NCBI GenBank assembly: GCA_028564925.1
Contig: CM053033.1
Span: 81,151,468-81,215,467, forward strand
Source: Lithobates sylvaticus
Lineage: Eukaryota; Chordata; Amphibia; Anura; Ranidae
DNA length: 64,000 nucleotides
Direction: 5' to 3'
Each line of letters starts with the position of its first letter. The first letter of the stretch is position 1. Below are positions 11,569 to 21,320 of the stretch, piece after piece. The translations under genes were made by a program, and so were the position numbers. Below the pieces are notes generated by a model, which searched no databases, had not been told where the DNA came from, and was given only the letters and a program-made list of their open reading frames with translations.

Positions 11569-12390
11569 ATGTAACTGGTAATTTTTCCTCAAAAATTCTA
11601 CAAACAAACCTTATAATGTGAAAGAAGTTTGTTTGAAATCTTTGCAAACTTATTAAAAATAAAAAAATAAAAATCACATGTACATAAGTATTCACAGCCT
11701 TTGTCATGACACTCAAAATTGAGCTCAGATGCATCCTGTTTCCACTGATCATCCTTGAGATGTTTCTACAAATTGATTGGAGTCCACCTGTGGTAAATTC
11801 AGTTAATAGGACACGATTTGAAATGGCACACACTTGTCTATATAAGGTCCCACAGTAAACAGTGCATGTCAGAGCACAAACCAAGCCATAAGTTCCAAGG
11901 GATTGTCTGTACACTTATGAGACAGGATTGTATTGGGGCACAGAAAAAAAAGGGTACATAAAAATGTCTGCTGCATTGAAGGTCCCAATGAGCACAGTGG
12001 CTTGTATCAGAGCCGATCCGCCCTATACACTCACTATGCAAGATGCATAGGGCCCCGCCGCTGTGGGGGGCCCCCCCAAGGGCGTATCGGCTCTGCTTCC
12101 CGAGCTCCAATCTCCTCCTCCTCCTCCTCTTGTCACACAGCGGGAGTCAGAAGACGCTGTGTCTCAGAGCTGACTGAAACCTTCGGCCAGCGCTATGACA
12201 AAGATCCCGCCCCCCTCCTCCTAGACCAGCTCGTGTGATAGATACAGTGTTCTGTCTATCACACAAGCTGGTCTAGAAGGAGGGTGGGACTTTTGTCATA
12301 GTGCGGCATAACATTTCACATTGAGCTCCGTGACACAGCGGGAGATGCCTGCTGTGTGTAATCCACTGGCACTGACTGGTGAGGCTACAT

Positions 12391-13095
12391 TGATTGCCAC
12401 AGTAAGACTGCAATGATGGGCACCATTAGGCTGCAATAATGATGGGCACAGTAAGGCTGCAATGATTGGCATGGTGAGGCGGCAGTGATTGGCATGGTGA
12501 GGCGGCAATGATTGGCATGGTGAGGTGGCAATTAACATGGTAAGGCTGCAATGAAAAGCATGGTAAGGCTGCAATGATAAGCATGGTAAGGCTGCAATGA
12601 TAAGCATGGTAAGGCTACAATGATAAGCATGGTAAGGCTGCAATGATTGGCATGGTGAGATGGCAATGATGGGCACTGTGAGGTGGCAATTATTAACACG
12701 GTGAGGCTGCAATGATAAGCATGGTAAGGCTGCAATGATTGCCATGGTGAGGTGGCAGTGATGGGCATGGTGAGGCTGCAATGATTGGCATGGTAAGGCT
12801 TTAATGATTGGCACGGTGAGGTGGCAATGATGGACACGGTGAGGCGGCAGTGATGGGCACACTAAGGCTGCAATGATGGGCACGGTGAGGCTGCAATGAT
12901 GGGCACGGTGAGGCTGCAATGATGGGCACGGGGAGGCTGCAATGATGGGCACGGGAGGCTGCAATGATGGGCACGGTGAGGCTGCAATGATGGGCACGGG
13001 GAGGCTGCAATGATGGGCACGGGGAGGCTGCAATGATGGGCACGGGGAGGCTGCAATGATGGGCACGGTGAGGCTGCAATGATTGGCGCGGTGAG
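12391..13095. repeat. 23-bp minisatellite
   Basis: About 30 units of GGGCACGGTGAGGCTGCAAT plus GAT. The left part is diverged (TTGGCATGGTAAGG variants) and the right part (12860-13090) is nearly uniform, suggesting recent homogenisation at one end. A 294-residue open frame on the minus strand rich in AHHCSL repeats comes from this array and is not a gene. Confidence 0.9.
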
Positions 13096-13295
13096 GATTT
13101 AAGGAAGTCTCTCTGGGGATCCTGATGTAGGGGGAGGCTCTCTGGGGACCCTGATTTGAGGAGGGGCTCTCTGAGGACACTGATGTAAGGGGAGCCCTCT
13201 GGGGACCCTGACGTAAGGGGAGGCTTTCTAGGGGCCCTGACGTAAGGGGAGGCTCTCTGAGGACCCTAATGTAAGGAGGGAGGCTCTCTGGGCAC
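13096..13295. repeat. Minisatellite, unit about 32 bp
   Basis: About six units of GGAGGCTCTCTGGGGACC followed by CTGATGTAAGG, directly after the 23-bp array and within the same inserted element. Confidence 0.8.
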
Positions 13296-13390
13296 CTATG
13301 CTCACGGCATCATGGGTCAGGTAGAGGGCCCCTTAGCAGAATTTTTGCTTAGGGCCCCAGGGAGGTCAGGATCGGCACTGGCTTGTATCA

Positions 13391-13847
13391 TCCATAAATG
13401 GAAGAAGTTTAGAACCACCAGGACTCTCCCTAGAGTGGGCCGCCTGGCCAAACTGAGCGATTGGGGGAAAAGGGCATTAGTCAGGGAGGTGACCCAGAAC
13501 CCGATGGTCAATCTGACAGAGCTCCAGTGTTTCTGTGGAGGGGAACCTTCCAGAAGAACAACCATCTCTGCAGCACTCCACCAATCAGGCCTGTATGGTA
13601 GAGTGGTCAGGCGAAAGACACTTCTCAGTGAAAGGCACATGACAGCCTGCCTGGAGTTTTGGCACCTGAAGGACTCTCCATGAGAAACAACCAACGCTCC
13701 TCATCCAACCTGATGGAGCTTGAGAGGTCCTGCAGAGAAGAATGGGAGGATCTGCCGAAAAATAGGTGTGCCAAGCTTGTAGCATCATACTCAAAAATAC
13801 TTGAGGCTGTAATTGGTGCCAAAGGTGCTTTAACAAAGTATTGAGCA
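13391..13847 (+). pseudogene. Tc1-like transposase remnant
   Basis: The DNA-binding region is readable: HKWKKFRTTRTLPRVGRLAK, the GRPR-like linker, then EPSRRTTISAALHQSGLYGR and a stretch ending in the HLKDSP residues. Directly afterwards the sequence continues with the C-terminal part (SNLMELERSCREEW, then CAKLVASYSKILEAVIGAKG and a final TKY before the stop at about 13842). The whole DDE catalytic core between these parts is missing, a deletion of roughly 150 codons, and the two parts lie in different frames. The start of the gene lies upstream of the insertion at 12010. Tc1 transposases bind terminal repeats and cut and paste at TA; this copy cannot. Confidence 0.8.
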
Positions 13848-14055
13848 AAGGCTGTGAATGCTTATGTACATGTGATTTTTTTTTATTTTTTATTTAAAAT
13901 GAATTTGTAAAGATTTCAAACAAACTTCTTTCACGTTGTCATTATGGGGTGTTGTTTGTAGAATTTTGAAGAAACTAATCCATTTCGGAATAAGGCTGTA
14001 ACATAAGAAAATGTGGAAAAAGTGAAGCGCTGTGAATACTTTCAGGATGCACTGT

Positions 14056-14640
14056 ATGTAGATATCCATAGATTTTCTGTTTAGGACCTTTCAGACTGTT
14101 CAACTCTCCACTCTTACGTAATGCACGCTGTGCAATCTGGCAAAGTTTAATATGATACTGCAACTTATTGACTGAACTACTTATTTCTCAAATGCCACAG
14201 AATGCTCTTCATCAGCTCCATAATGTCCCCTTTTCTGATATTAATTTGTTGTATGTCACACCCATGGTCACAATATAATGAGTTATAGTGCTTTATTCCG
14301 CTTGTGCATGAAAATAACCAGACTGTTATTTGTCTTACCTAGTGCTCCTTTTTTTAATTTATGGCACACAAATCATTTTGAATCATACCTACTTAAACAC
14401 GATCAACTTCTTTTCTCATACAGACCAGCAAAAAATGTTTTTCCCCATGACAACAGACCCCGCTTTAATTCAGTGTATGCCATTAAAGTGATGATTCTCT
14501 AATTATGTACTGAAAATTGATTTGTACCTTGAAGAAGGTGTCAGGCAAGGTGACTATCTAGGTTTAAATCACTTTCAACGGAAGAAAAAAAATAGACAAG
14601 ATATGCAAGACTATTAACAAAAACTAATGTGGATACACTT
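14056..14640. other. Intergenic stretch, no gene seen
   Basis: AT-rich; no recognisable gene, RNA or repeat ends. Confidence 0.4.
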
Positions 14641-15612
14641 TTAACCACTTTCAGACCGGACCATTTTGCTGGCTTAAGACCACAGCACTTTTTGCGATTC
14701 GGCACTGCGTCGCTTTAACTGACAATTGTGCGCCTGTGCGACGTGGCTCCCAAACAAAAATTTGATTACCCCTGCGGCTTTTATTTTTTGCGATATAAAC
14801 AAAGAAAGAGCGACAATTTTGAAAAAAACACATCATTTTTTCTTTTTGCTATAATATATATCCCCCAAAAATATATTAACAAACTTTTTTTTCCTCAGTT
14901 TAGGCCAATACATATTCCTCTACATATTTTTGGTAAAAAAAATCACAATAAGCGATTACTGATTGGTTTGCGCAAAAGTTATAGCGTTTACGAAAAATAG
15001 GGGATAGTTTTATAGCATTTTTATTAATAATTTTTATTAATTATTATATTAATTTATTAATTTTTTTATTAATAATTTTTTTTTTACTAGTAATGGCGGC
15101 GATCAGCGATTTTTATTGTGACTGCGACATTATGGCGGACACATCGGACATTTGTGACACATTTTTGGGACCATTGTCATTTATACAGCAATCGTGCTAT
15201 ACAAATGCACTGATTCCTATGTAAATGACACTGGCAGTGAAGGGGTTAACCAGGAGGTGGCAGTTTAGGGGTTAAGTGTGTCCTAGGGGCGTGTTGCTAA
15301 CTGTGGTGGGCGTGGCTGTGTGTGACAGTCACTGATCTCTGCTCCAATCACAGGGAGCAGAGATCAGTGTCACTTGTTACTAAGCAGAACAGGGAGATGC
15401 TTGTTTACTTCAGCATCTCCCCGTTCGTCCTCCCCGTGAGACGATTGTGGGTATCCCTGCGGCGATGGAGTCTGCGGGACCCGTGATTGGACTCATATAG
15501 GTCCCGACCGGCGCATGGCTGCAAATTCAAACGGACGTACCTGTACGCCCTTATGCCTGTCCATGCCATTCTGCCGACTTACATCGTCGTGTGTCGGTCG
15601 GGAAGCGGTTAA
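14641..15612. mobile_element. TTAACCACTT-type MITE, copy 2, both ends kept
   Basis: Ends are TTAACCACTTTCAGACC and GGTCGGGAAGCGGTTAA, inverted copies with TTAA at both edges. Length is about 970 bp. The interior has no transposase; it has AT-rich tracts (TATTAATAATTTTTATTA) in the middle and a GC-rich right half with CACTGATCTCTGCTCC and its complement GGAGCAGAGATCAGTG, forming a hairpin around 15330-15370. This is one of the better-kept of four copies. Confidence 0.8.
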
Positions 15613-15788
15613 TCAATGTTCTGATTAGAAATAAGTGATTTGACCTTTTGTACTCCTAGGATTTCTTTAGCTTTGTTAGTAATAATCATAGTTATCATTT
15701 AAAATTTACAAATATCTGCATACGAGTTTTAAAATTTTTAAAACCGTTGAAATACTTGGTACACTGTTGGTTTGTGTTATTGGCTATC

Positions 15789-15883
15789 TAAGCCTTGGTT
15801 CACACTGATGCGATTTATGATGTGTTTCATGGAATCGCATGACAAGTGAAATAACATGAGTTTCTATGGAGGCCTTTCACATA
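15789..15883. mobile_element. TIR element fragment (TTCACACTGATGCG) hit by a Tc1 copy
   Basis: TAAGCCTTGGTTCACACTGATGCG resembles the ends at 60456-60927. The element continues as far as the Tc1 insertion at 15884, and related sequence (CAGTACGAATCGGACGCA) may resume after 16640. Confidence 0.45.
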
Positions 15884-16640
15884 TACAGTTATGTTAATAA
15901 GTTTACATACCCCGGCAGAATTTATGATTTCATGGCCATTTTTCAGAGAATCTGAATGACCACAGAAAAACCTGCTGATGTTTTGGGGATGCGTGAGCTA
16001 AAAAGGCACAGGAAATTTGGTCAAAATTGTTAGCAAGATGAATGCAGTATGTTATCAAAAAATACTGGAGGAACATTTCCATTCATCAGCCAGAAGACTG
16101 CGCATGGGGCTTACTTGGACATTCCAACATAACACTTATCCAAAACACAAGGCCAAGTCGACCTGTCATTGGCTACAGCTGAATAAAGTGAAGGTTCTGG
16201 AGTGGCCATCTCAGTCTCCTGACCTCAATATCATTGAGCCACTCTGGGGAGATCTCAAACGTACAGTTCATGCAAGACAGCCCAAGAATTTACAGTAACT
16301 GGAGGCTTTTTGCCAAGAGGAATGGGCAGCTTTACCATCTGAGAAGATAAAGAGCCTCATTCACAAATACCACAAAAGACTTTAAGCTGTCATTGATGTT
16401 AAAGGGGGCAATACATGGTATCAAGAACTGGGGTATGTAAACTTTTGATCAGGGTCATTTGGGTAGTTTTTGTTGCCATTATGATTTAAAAAGAGTAAAC
16501 AGATGATTGATAATAAATAGCTTCAGCCAAACACTAACCATGAGTGAAAGAAAGTTTTTGTGTTAACATTCATATTCTCTGAAAATGGCCAAGAACTCTT
16601 AAATTCTGCCAGGGTATATAAACTTATAAGCACAACTGTA
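15884..16640 (+). mobile_element. Tc1-like transposon, internally deleted
   Basis: Ends are TACAGTTATGTTAATAAG and its inverted form CTTATAAGCACAACTGTA, with TA at each edge; inner repeat AGAATTTATG...GCCATTTTTCAGAGAATC is mirrored on the right. At about 757 bp it is roughly half the length of a complete Tc1 element. The left third lacks the DNA-binding part of the transposase. Confidence 0.8.
16083..16424 (+). pseudogene. Tc1-like transposase C-terminal remnant
   Basis: Readable pieces are a decayed second-Asp motif (TWTFQHNTYPKHKAKST, where the family has DNDPKH), then [18 protein letters not shown], which holds the third catalytic Glu, then LKRTVHARQPKNLQ, a stop, and EWAALPSEKIKSLIHKYHKR. 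The catalytic Asp of the second motif is not kept. The first Asp and the N-terminal half are deleted. Confidence 0.75.
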
Positions 16641-16689
16641 TGCAGTACGAATCGGACGCAACTCTAAAAGCATTTATGTTAATCAAACC

Positions 16690-17400
16690 CACACGCCAAG
16701 TGACTAGTATCCATGCTTTTCCAACCTAAACCCTCTACCCCCACTTATGTCGCCAGATGGACAACGGACCTGTCACAGGACCTTACACCAGAAGACTGGA
16801 CGCATATTTGGCTACCAACTCACAAATCATCCCAAAATATATTGACTATAGAAAAGTCCTAGTATTTTCTAGGTGGTATCTGGTGCCCCAAAGCATAGCG
16901 AAATACATCCCTGGCTACCCGTCAGTTTGCTCCAGAGGCTGTGGGGAGTCTGGCTCATACCTCAAAATCTGGAGGACCTACCCAGTGGTGCAACCCTTTT
17001 CAGACTAAATTTTCACAATCCTTACTAAATTGTTTAATACTGATAAACCGCCCGATCCACAGATTGCCTTGCTAAATTACCCACTAAAGCTAACCAGATC
17101 CCAATTTTGACGACTCCTTCAAGTCACTGCTCCTGCTAAACGGACAGTAAAATTTGGCATCCCTGGGTGGAAAACCTTTTTCCCCAGATTTTGACGACTC
17201 ACTTTTGGAGCCTGATATAGGGGGCATTTTATCTCTCGCACACTTCTATGGTGCTGCTGCTTAGACAACCCCAGAGACCTCACCCTACCTCTTCCTTTCT
17301 CTCCTTTCCCAACTTTTTTCTTTACATTCTTTTGGTAGCCTAGCCATAATTGCTAAAATCTCAATCTATGGTTTGAGGAGGGACACTTGGCCACAGACTT
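16690..17400 (+). mobile_element. L1-type LINE fragment, ORF2 C-terminus
   Basis: The frame at 16757-17008 and flanking frames give FSRWYLVPQSIAKYIPGYPS, then VCSRGCGESGSYLKIW, a Cys-His cluster typical of the C-terminal end of L1/Tx1-clade ORF2 proteins. The pattern continues in other frames (PPDPQIALLN-like text). Reverse transcriptase and endonuclease parts are absent. The copy is old and 5'-truncated; the 3' end is not sharp. Confidence 0.7.
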
Positions 17401-18148
17401 CAATACTTTACACTCTGTTATATTGGTTTATTTTGATTTGTGTTTTGATTTGAGTGTCTATGGGCATTTTCTGCCTTGGGACCTACTACAGATACTGTTA
17501 TGCTTTTACTCTACAATGTTTACTTCTCCCGATATGCTTTACCCTATGGGTGACAGCTCAGAAGGTTAGGGGGCATAACAGGCAGTGCACACAGAGCCTA
17601 CACGGCCTGGCCCCCTATTCACCTAAAATGCCAGACAGAACATTGCCGTGCAGTCTCATTTCTCTTCTTTAGTTTACACAGAGCCCAGACCTGCAGCTCG
17701 AGAAGACCACTTCATTTAAAAAAAAAAACACAAGCTGACAACAGCAAACACCAGGTACTACACTAAGCTGTCTCAGGCAAGTGTAGTGCGTGCTGTTGTC
17801 AGCTCAGATTATATTATGGGTGCAGGGACCCTTTGGGATTTTACAAGCATTTTTCTTCTAGTGATAAATCTTCTTAAAATCAAATAAGATGCTTAAAACA
17901 ATCACACAATATACAGTCAGGTCCATAAATATTGGGACATCGACACAATTCTAATCTTTTTGGCTCTATACACCACCACAATGGATTTGAAATGAAACGA
18001 ACAGACTTTCAGCTTTAATTTTAGGGTACTTGCATCAAAATCAGGTGAACGGTGTAGGAATTACAACAGTTTGTATATGTGCCTCCCACTTATTAAGGGA
18101 CCAAAAGTAATGGGACAGAATAACAATCATCCATCAAACTTTCACTTT

Positions 18149-18951
18149 TTAATACTTGGTTGCAAATCCTTTGCAGTCAATTACAGCTTGAAGTCTGGAA
18201 TGCATAGACATTACCAGACGTTGGGTTTCATCCCTGGTGATGCTCTGCCAGGCCTCTACTGCAACTGTCTTCAGTTCCTGCTTGTTCTTGGGACATTTTC
18301 CCTTCAGTTTTGTCTTCAGCAAGTGAAATGCATGCTCAATCGGATTCAGGTCAGGTGATTGACTTGGCCATTGCATAACATTCCACTTCTTTCCCTTAAA
18401 AAACTCTTTGGTTGCTTTCGCAATATGAGTTCTGAAATATTTTTCTGAATATGAGCAGATAATATTGCCCGAAACACTTCAGAATTCATCCTGCTGCTTT
18501 TGTCAGCAGTCACATCATCAATAAATACAAGAGAACCATTTCCATTGGCAGCCATACATGCCCACACCATGGCACTACCACCACCATGCTTCACTGATGA
18601 GGTGGTATGCTTTGGATCATGAACAGTTCCTTTCCTTCTCCATACTCTTCTCTTCCCATTACTCTGGTACAAGTTGATATTGGTCTCATCTGTCCATAGG
18701 ATGTTGTTCCAGAACTGTGAAGGCTTTTTTAGATGTTGTTTGGCAAACTCTAATCTGGCCTTCCTGTTTTTGAGGCTCACCAATGGTTTACATCTTGTGG
18801 TGCACCCTCTGTATTTACTCTGGTGAAGTCTTCTCTTAATTGTTGACTTTGACACACATACACCTACCTCCTGGAGAGTGTTCTTGATCTGGCCAACTAT
18901 TGTAAAGGGTGTTTTCTTCACCGGGGAAAGAATTCTTTGGTCATCCACCAC
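18149..18951 (-). pseudogene. Tc1-like transposase remnant
   Basis: On the minus strand the order is a helix-turn-helix region (VGQIKNTLQEVGVCVSKST), RLHQSKYRGCTTR, LEFAKQHLKKPSQFWNNILW, then the first catalytic Asp in WTDETNINLYQ, and VWRRKGTVHDPKHTTSSVKH, GGGSAMVWACMAANGNG. The segment around the second Asp is deleted and the frame changes; the C-terminal part then reads [15 protein letters not shown], with the catalytic Glu, and ends in ATKY. Two overlapping frames (18346-18951 and 18149-18376) therefore replace one protein of about 340 residues. The N-terminal start lies upstream, in or beyond the region interrupted at 19117. Confidence 0.85.
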
Positions 18952-19112
18952 AGTTGTTTTCCGTGGTTTTCTGGGTCTTTTGGTGTTGCTGAGCTCACCG
19001 GTGCGTTCTTTCTTTTTAAGGATGTTCCAAACAGTTAACAGTAAAATGTTTTTGCTATCTCTCTGATGGATTTGTTTTGTTTTTTCAGCCTAATGATGGC
19101 TTGCTTCACTGA

Positions 19113-19117
19113 TAGTG
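19113..19117 (+). repeat. Target-site duplication of the chromovirus, left
   Basis: TAGTG occurs here and again at 25929-25933, directly outside the two LTRs. Five bases is the usual duplication for Ty3/Gypsy elements. Confidence 0.9.
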
Positions 19118-19309
19118 TGTCAGGAAAGCCCCTCCAGCGGACGTCCCAACATCCCCAGGAGGAGAAGGATTCCCCGGCTCAGAACGGGCCTGCTGCGCCC
19201 ACACATGCGCAATGGCGCGGCTGTCGGTGCGCGCGGGCGCGCGCGGGCGCGCGCGGGAGCGCGCGCGTGCACGCGCAGCTTCCCTGACGTTGTTTGGCGC
19301 CAAGAGCGC

Positions 19310-19350
19310 TATTTAAACCAAACCCAGTCCCTGTTGCCTTGCTGCCCGAT
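19310..19350 (+). promoter_or_regulatory. LTR promoter: TATA box and predicted transcript start
   Basis: TATTTAAA at 19310-19317 lies about 30 bases before GCTGCCCGAT (19341-19350). A TATA box sets initiation at roughly this distance, so the transcript should begin at or just before GCTGCCCGAT. This inferred start matters because the same ten bases are complementary to the primer-binding site. Confidence 0.6.
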
Positions 19351-19551
19351 CAACAGCGTTTCCTGTATGTGCTTGGTCTCCCTGCAAAACCTGATTCATC
19401 TGATCCCTGCTGAAACCTGGCTTGTCTCTGACTCTTCTGACTTCTGCCTGCCCCGATCTCGGCTCTGGACTTTGACTACCCCTTTGGATGCTCCCTTGTA
19501 CCTGATCTGCCCGTCTGTGTTTGACCCTGCCTGTTTGAGACCCGCCTGCAC

Positions 19552-20224
19552 ATTACCTGTTTGCTTCCTGCTGCTGGACTACAGGACACCTCCTTGTGTC
19601 TGCTGCACATTACCTGCTTGCTTCCTGCTGCTGGACTACAGGACACCTCCTTGTGTCTGCTGCACATTACCTGTTTGCTTCCTGCTGCTGGACTACAGGA
19701 CACCTCCTTGTGTCTGCTGCACATTACCTGTTTGCTTCCTGCTGCTGGACTACAGGACACCTCCTTGTGTCTGCTGCACATTACCTGCTTGCTTCCTGCT
19801 GCTGGACTACAGGACACCTCCTTGTGTCTGCTGCACATTACCTGCTTGCTTCCTGCTGCTGGACTACAGGACACCTCCTTGTGTCTGCTGCACATTACCT
19901 GCTTGCTTCCTGCTGCTGGACTACAGGACACCTCCTTGTGTCTGCTGCACATTACCTGCTTGCTTCCTGCTGCTGGACTACAGGACACCTCCTTGTGTCT
20001 GCTGCACATTACCTGCTTGCTTCCTGCTGCTGGACTACAGGACACCTCCTTGTGTCTGCTGCACATTACCTGCTTGCTTCCTGCTGCTGGACTTCAGGAC
20101 ACCTCCTGGTGTCTGCTGCACATTACCTGCTTGCTTCCTGCTGCTGGACTACAGGACACCTCCTTGTGTCTGCTACACATCTCCTGCTTGCTTCCTGCTG
20201 CTGGACTACAGGATACCTCCTGGT
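19552..20224 (+). repeat. 57-bp tandem repeat in the 5' LTR
   Basis: About 12 units of a 57-bp sequence beginning TTACCTGYTTGCTTCC and ending TGTGTCTGCTGCACA. Units differ by single bases; the last two or three are more diverged. As 57 is divisible by three and the unit lacks stops in several frames, the array yields long open frames on both strands (up to 430 residues) that are not genes. Confidence 0.93.
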
Positions 20225-20386
20225 TCCCGTCTGCACAGATCTCCAGCCCTCTACCCAGCTTACCAGCCAGGCACTTGTGCTCCCCTGTGCTCTCGAGCTC
20301 CTGTCTTCCCTATCAGGGGTTCCCGAACCAGGGGTTTACGAGTGGCCGCTCCCTGCAATACGGGCTCTGCCTTAAGGTACGTGACA

Positions 20387-20399
20387 GTATCGGGCAGCC
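20387..20399 (+). other. Primer-binding site of the chromovirus
   Basis: Immediately after the 5' LTR comes GTATCGGGCAGCC. ATCGGGCAGC (20389-20398) is the exact complement of GCTGCCCGAT at 19341-19350, the predicted 5' end of the transcript. This is the arrangement known for Tf1/sushi elements, in which the transcript's own 5' end primes reverse transcription instead of a tRNA. The Gag ATG follows at 20400. Confidence 0.75.
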
Positions 20400-21320
20400 A
20401 TGACTGAGCCCATGCAGGGAGCCACGGCTAGGGAGGACTTATGCCGTCACCTGGCCGGACTGACACAGGCCGTCAACTCCCTACAAGAGGGGTACTCCCG
20501 CCTAGAGGAACGCGTGCAGACCCTAGCCACCTCAGGCCCAACAGCGCTCAGCGCATCACCTGCACCCTCGGTGGTTATGCTGCCTCCTGAGCCCAAGGTC
20601 CCTACTCCGGAGAGATTCTCCGGGGCCCGGAACAGATATAGGGCATTCCGCAACGCCTGTGAACTCTTTTTTATACTCCAACCCCGAACCTTTTCCCTTG
20701 AGTCCACCAAGGTGGGGTTTGTGGTCTCCCTGCTGCAAGGGGAGCCCCAGGCCTGGGCCCACCGCCTGGTGGAACAGAAGCACGAATGCCTCAGCAATCT
20801 GAACACCTTTTTCCAAGCCATGGGCATCCTCTACGAAGACCCACAACAGGCAGCTACTGCCGAGGCAGCTCTATTTTCCCTACAACAGGGCCGTAGGGCG
20901 GCAGAGGACTATGCATCCGAGTTTAGGCGCTGGAGCGCCGATACGAGCTGGAATGACGCAGCTCTGCGTCATCAATTTCGTATGGGCCTCTCCGAGTCTT
21001 TGAAGGACGAGTTGGCCAGAGTGGGCATCCCTGAAACTCTCGAAGACCTAATCAACCTGTCCACTCAGATAGACAGGCGTCTGAGGGAGCGTAGGACTGA
21101 GCGTACGACCGGTTCTTCCCGTCCGGTGTGGATGCTACCCCGGGTACCTTACCCTTCTGGCCGCACCGCAACTGCACCCTCTGAACCTATGCAACTGGGC
21201 GTCCTTCGTCCTTCCCTGACCCCAGAGGAGCGACAACGCAGGCGAATCCAGAACCTTTGCCTCTACTGTGGGGAACCCGGACATTACGTGAGGGCCTGTC
21301 CCGTGAAGTCCTGTAAGCAC
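20400..21320 (+). other. Gag part: capsid-like domain and zinc knuckle
   Basis: The first 50 residues form a likely coiled coil (LTQAVNSLQEGYSRLEERVQ). PKVPTPERFSGARNRYRAF begins the Gypsy-type capsid fold, continuing with VGFVVSLLQGEPQAWAHRLV. The zinc knuckle CLYCGEPGHYVRACP (21258-21302) has the C-x2-C-x4-H-x4-C spacing used to bind RNA. Mammalian RTL/PEG10 genes were domesticated from relatives of this Gag type; nothing here indicates domestication in this copy. Confidence 0.88.

Larger units (their letters stand above)
12010..13378. mobile_element. Insertion in Tc1 with short TIRs and two minisatellites
   Basis: The Tc1 sequence TGGCTTGTATCA is present on both sides (11998-12009 and 13379-13390), so this block inserted there with a target duplication of about 10-12 bp. 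Its ends are AGAGCCGATCC and GGATCGGCACT, an imperfect 11-bp inverted repeat. Inside are a hairpin at about 12222-12277 (CTAGACCAGCTCGTGTGATA and its complement), a 23-bp minisatellite and a second one of about 32 bp. No transposase is visible. A duplication of this length is closer to Mutator-like elements than to hAT or Tc1, but the class is not settled. Confidence 0.7.
11569..14055 (+). mobile_element. Tc1-like transposon, truncated, deleted and carrying an insertion
   Basis: The sequence matches a Tc1-like family common in fish and frogs. The right inverted repeat is kept up to the terminal CACTGTA at 14055, including AAACAAACTTCTTTCACG; the left repeat lacks its outer part where it meets DIRS sequence at about 11569. 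A leader with TATATAAGG (about 11838-11847) precedes the transposase. The transposase is split by a 1.37 kb insertion (12010-13378) and has lost its catalytic middle, so the copy is not able to move on its own. Confidence 0.85.
17912..19117 (-). mobile_element. Tc1-like transposon, left part, split by a chromovirus
   Basis: It begins TACAGTCAGGTCCATAAATA at 17912 and runs to the TAGTG target site at 19113-19117. The right part resumes at 25929 and stops at about 26272, short of the outer right repeat, where a TTAA element begins. When the two parts are read together as flanks, the junction carries only the 5-bp duplication, so the transposon was there before the retrotransposon arrived. Confidence 0.85.
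19118..20386 (+). repeat. 5' LTR of the chromovirus
   Basis: Length is about 1,269 bp, from TGTCAGG to GTGACA. It contains a GC alternating tract (about 19217-19280), a TATA-like box TATTTAAA at 19310-19317, a predicted start near 19341, and a 57-bp tandem array in its downstream half. I saw no AATAAA signal in it. Confidence 0.92.

Noticed and set aside
12296-13180. 294-residue minus-strand frame with His/Ser/Leu repeats
   Set aside because: It is a translation of the 23-bp minisatellite inside an inserted element.
19552-20224. Regular repeat array that might suggest a CRISPR array
   Set aside because: Units are contiguous without unique spacers, lie in a eukaryotic LTR and are present in both LTRs.
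19115-20407. Long open frames of 430, 280, 259 and 196 residues over the 5' LTR, and the equivalents at 24678-25957
   Set aside because: They are translations of the 57-bp LTR repeat in several frames and both strands; there is no domain, and the same text appears in both LTRs.
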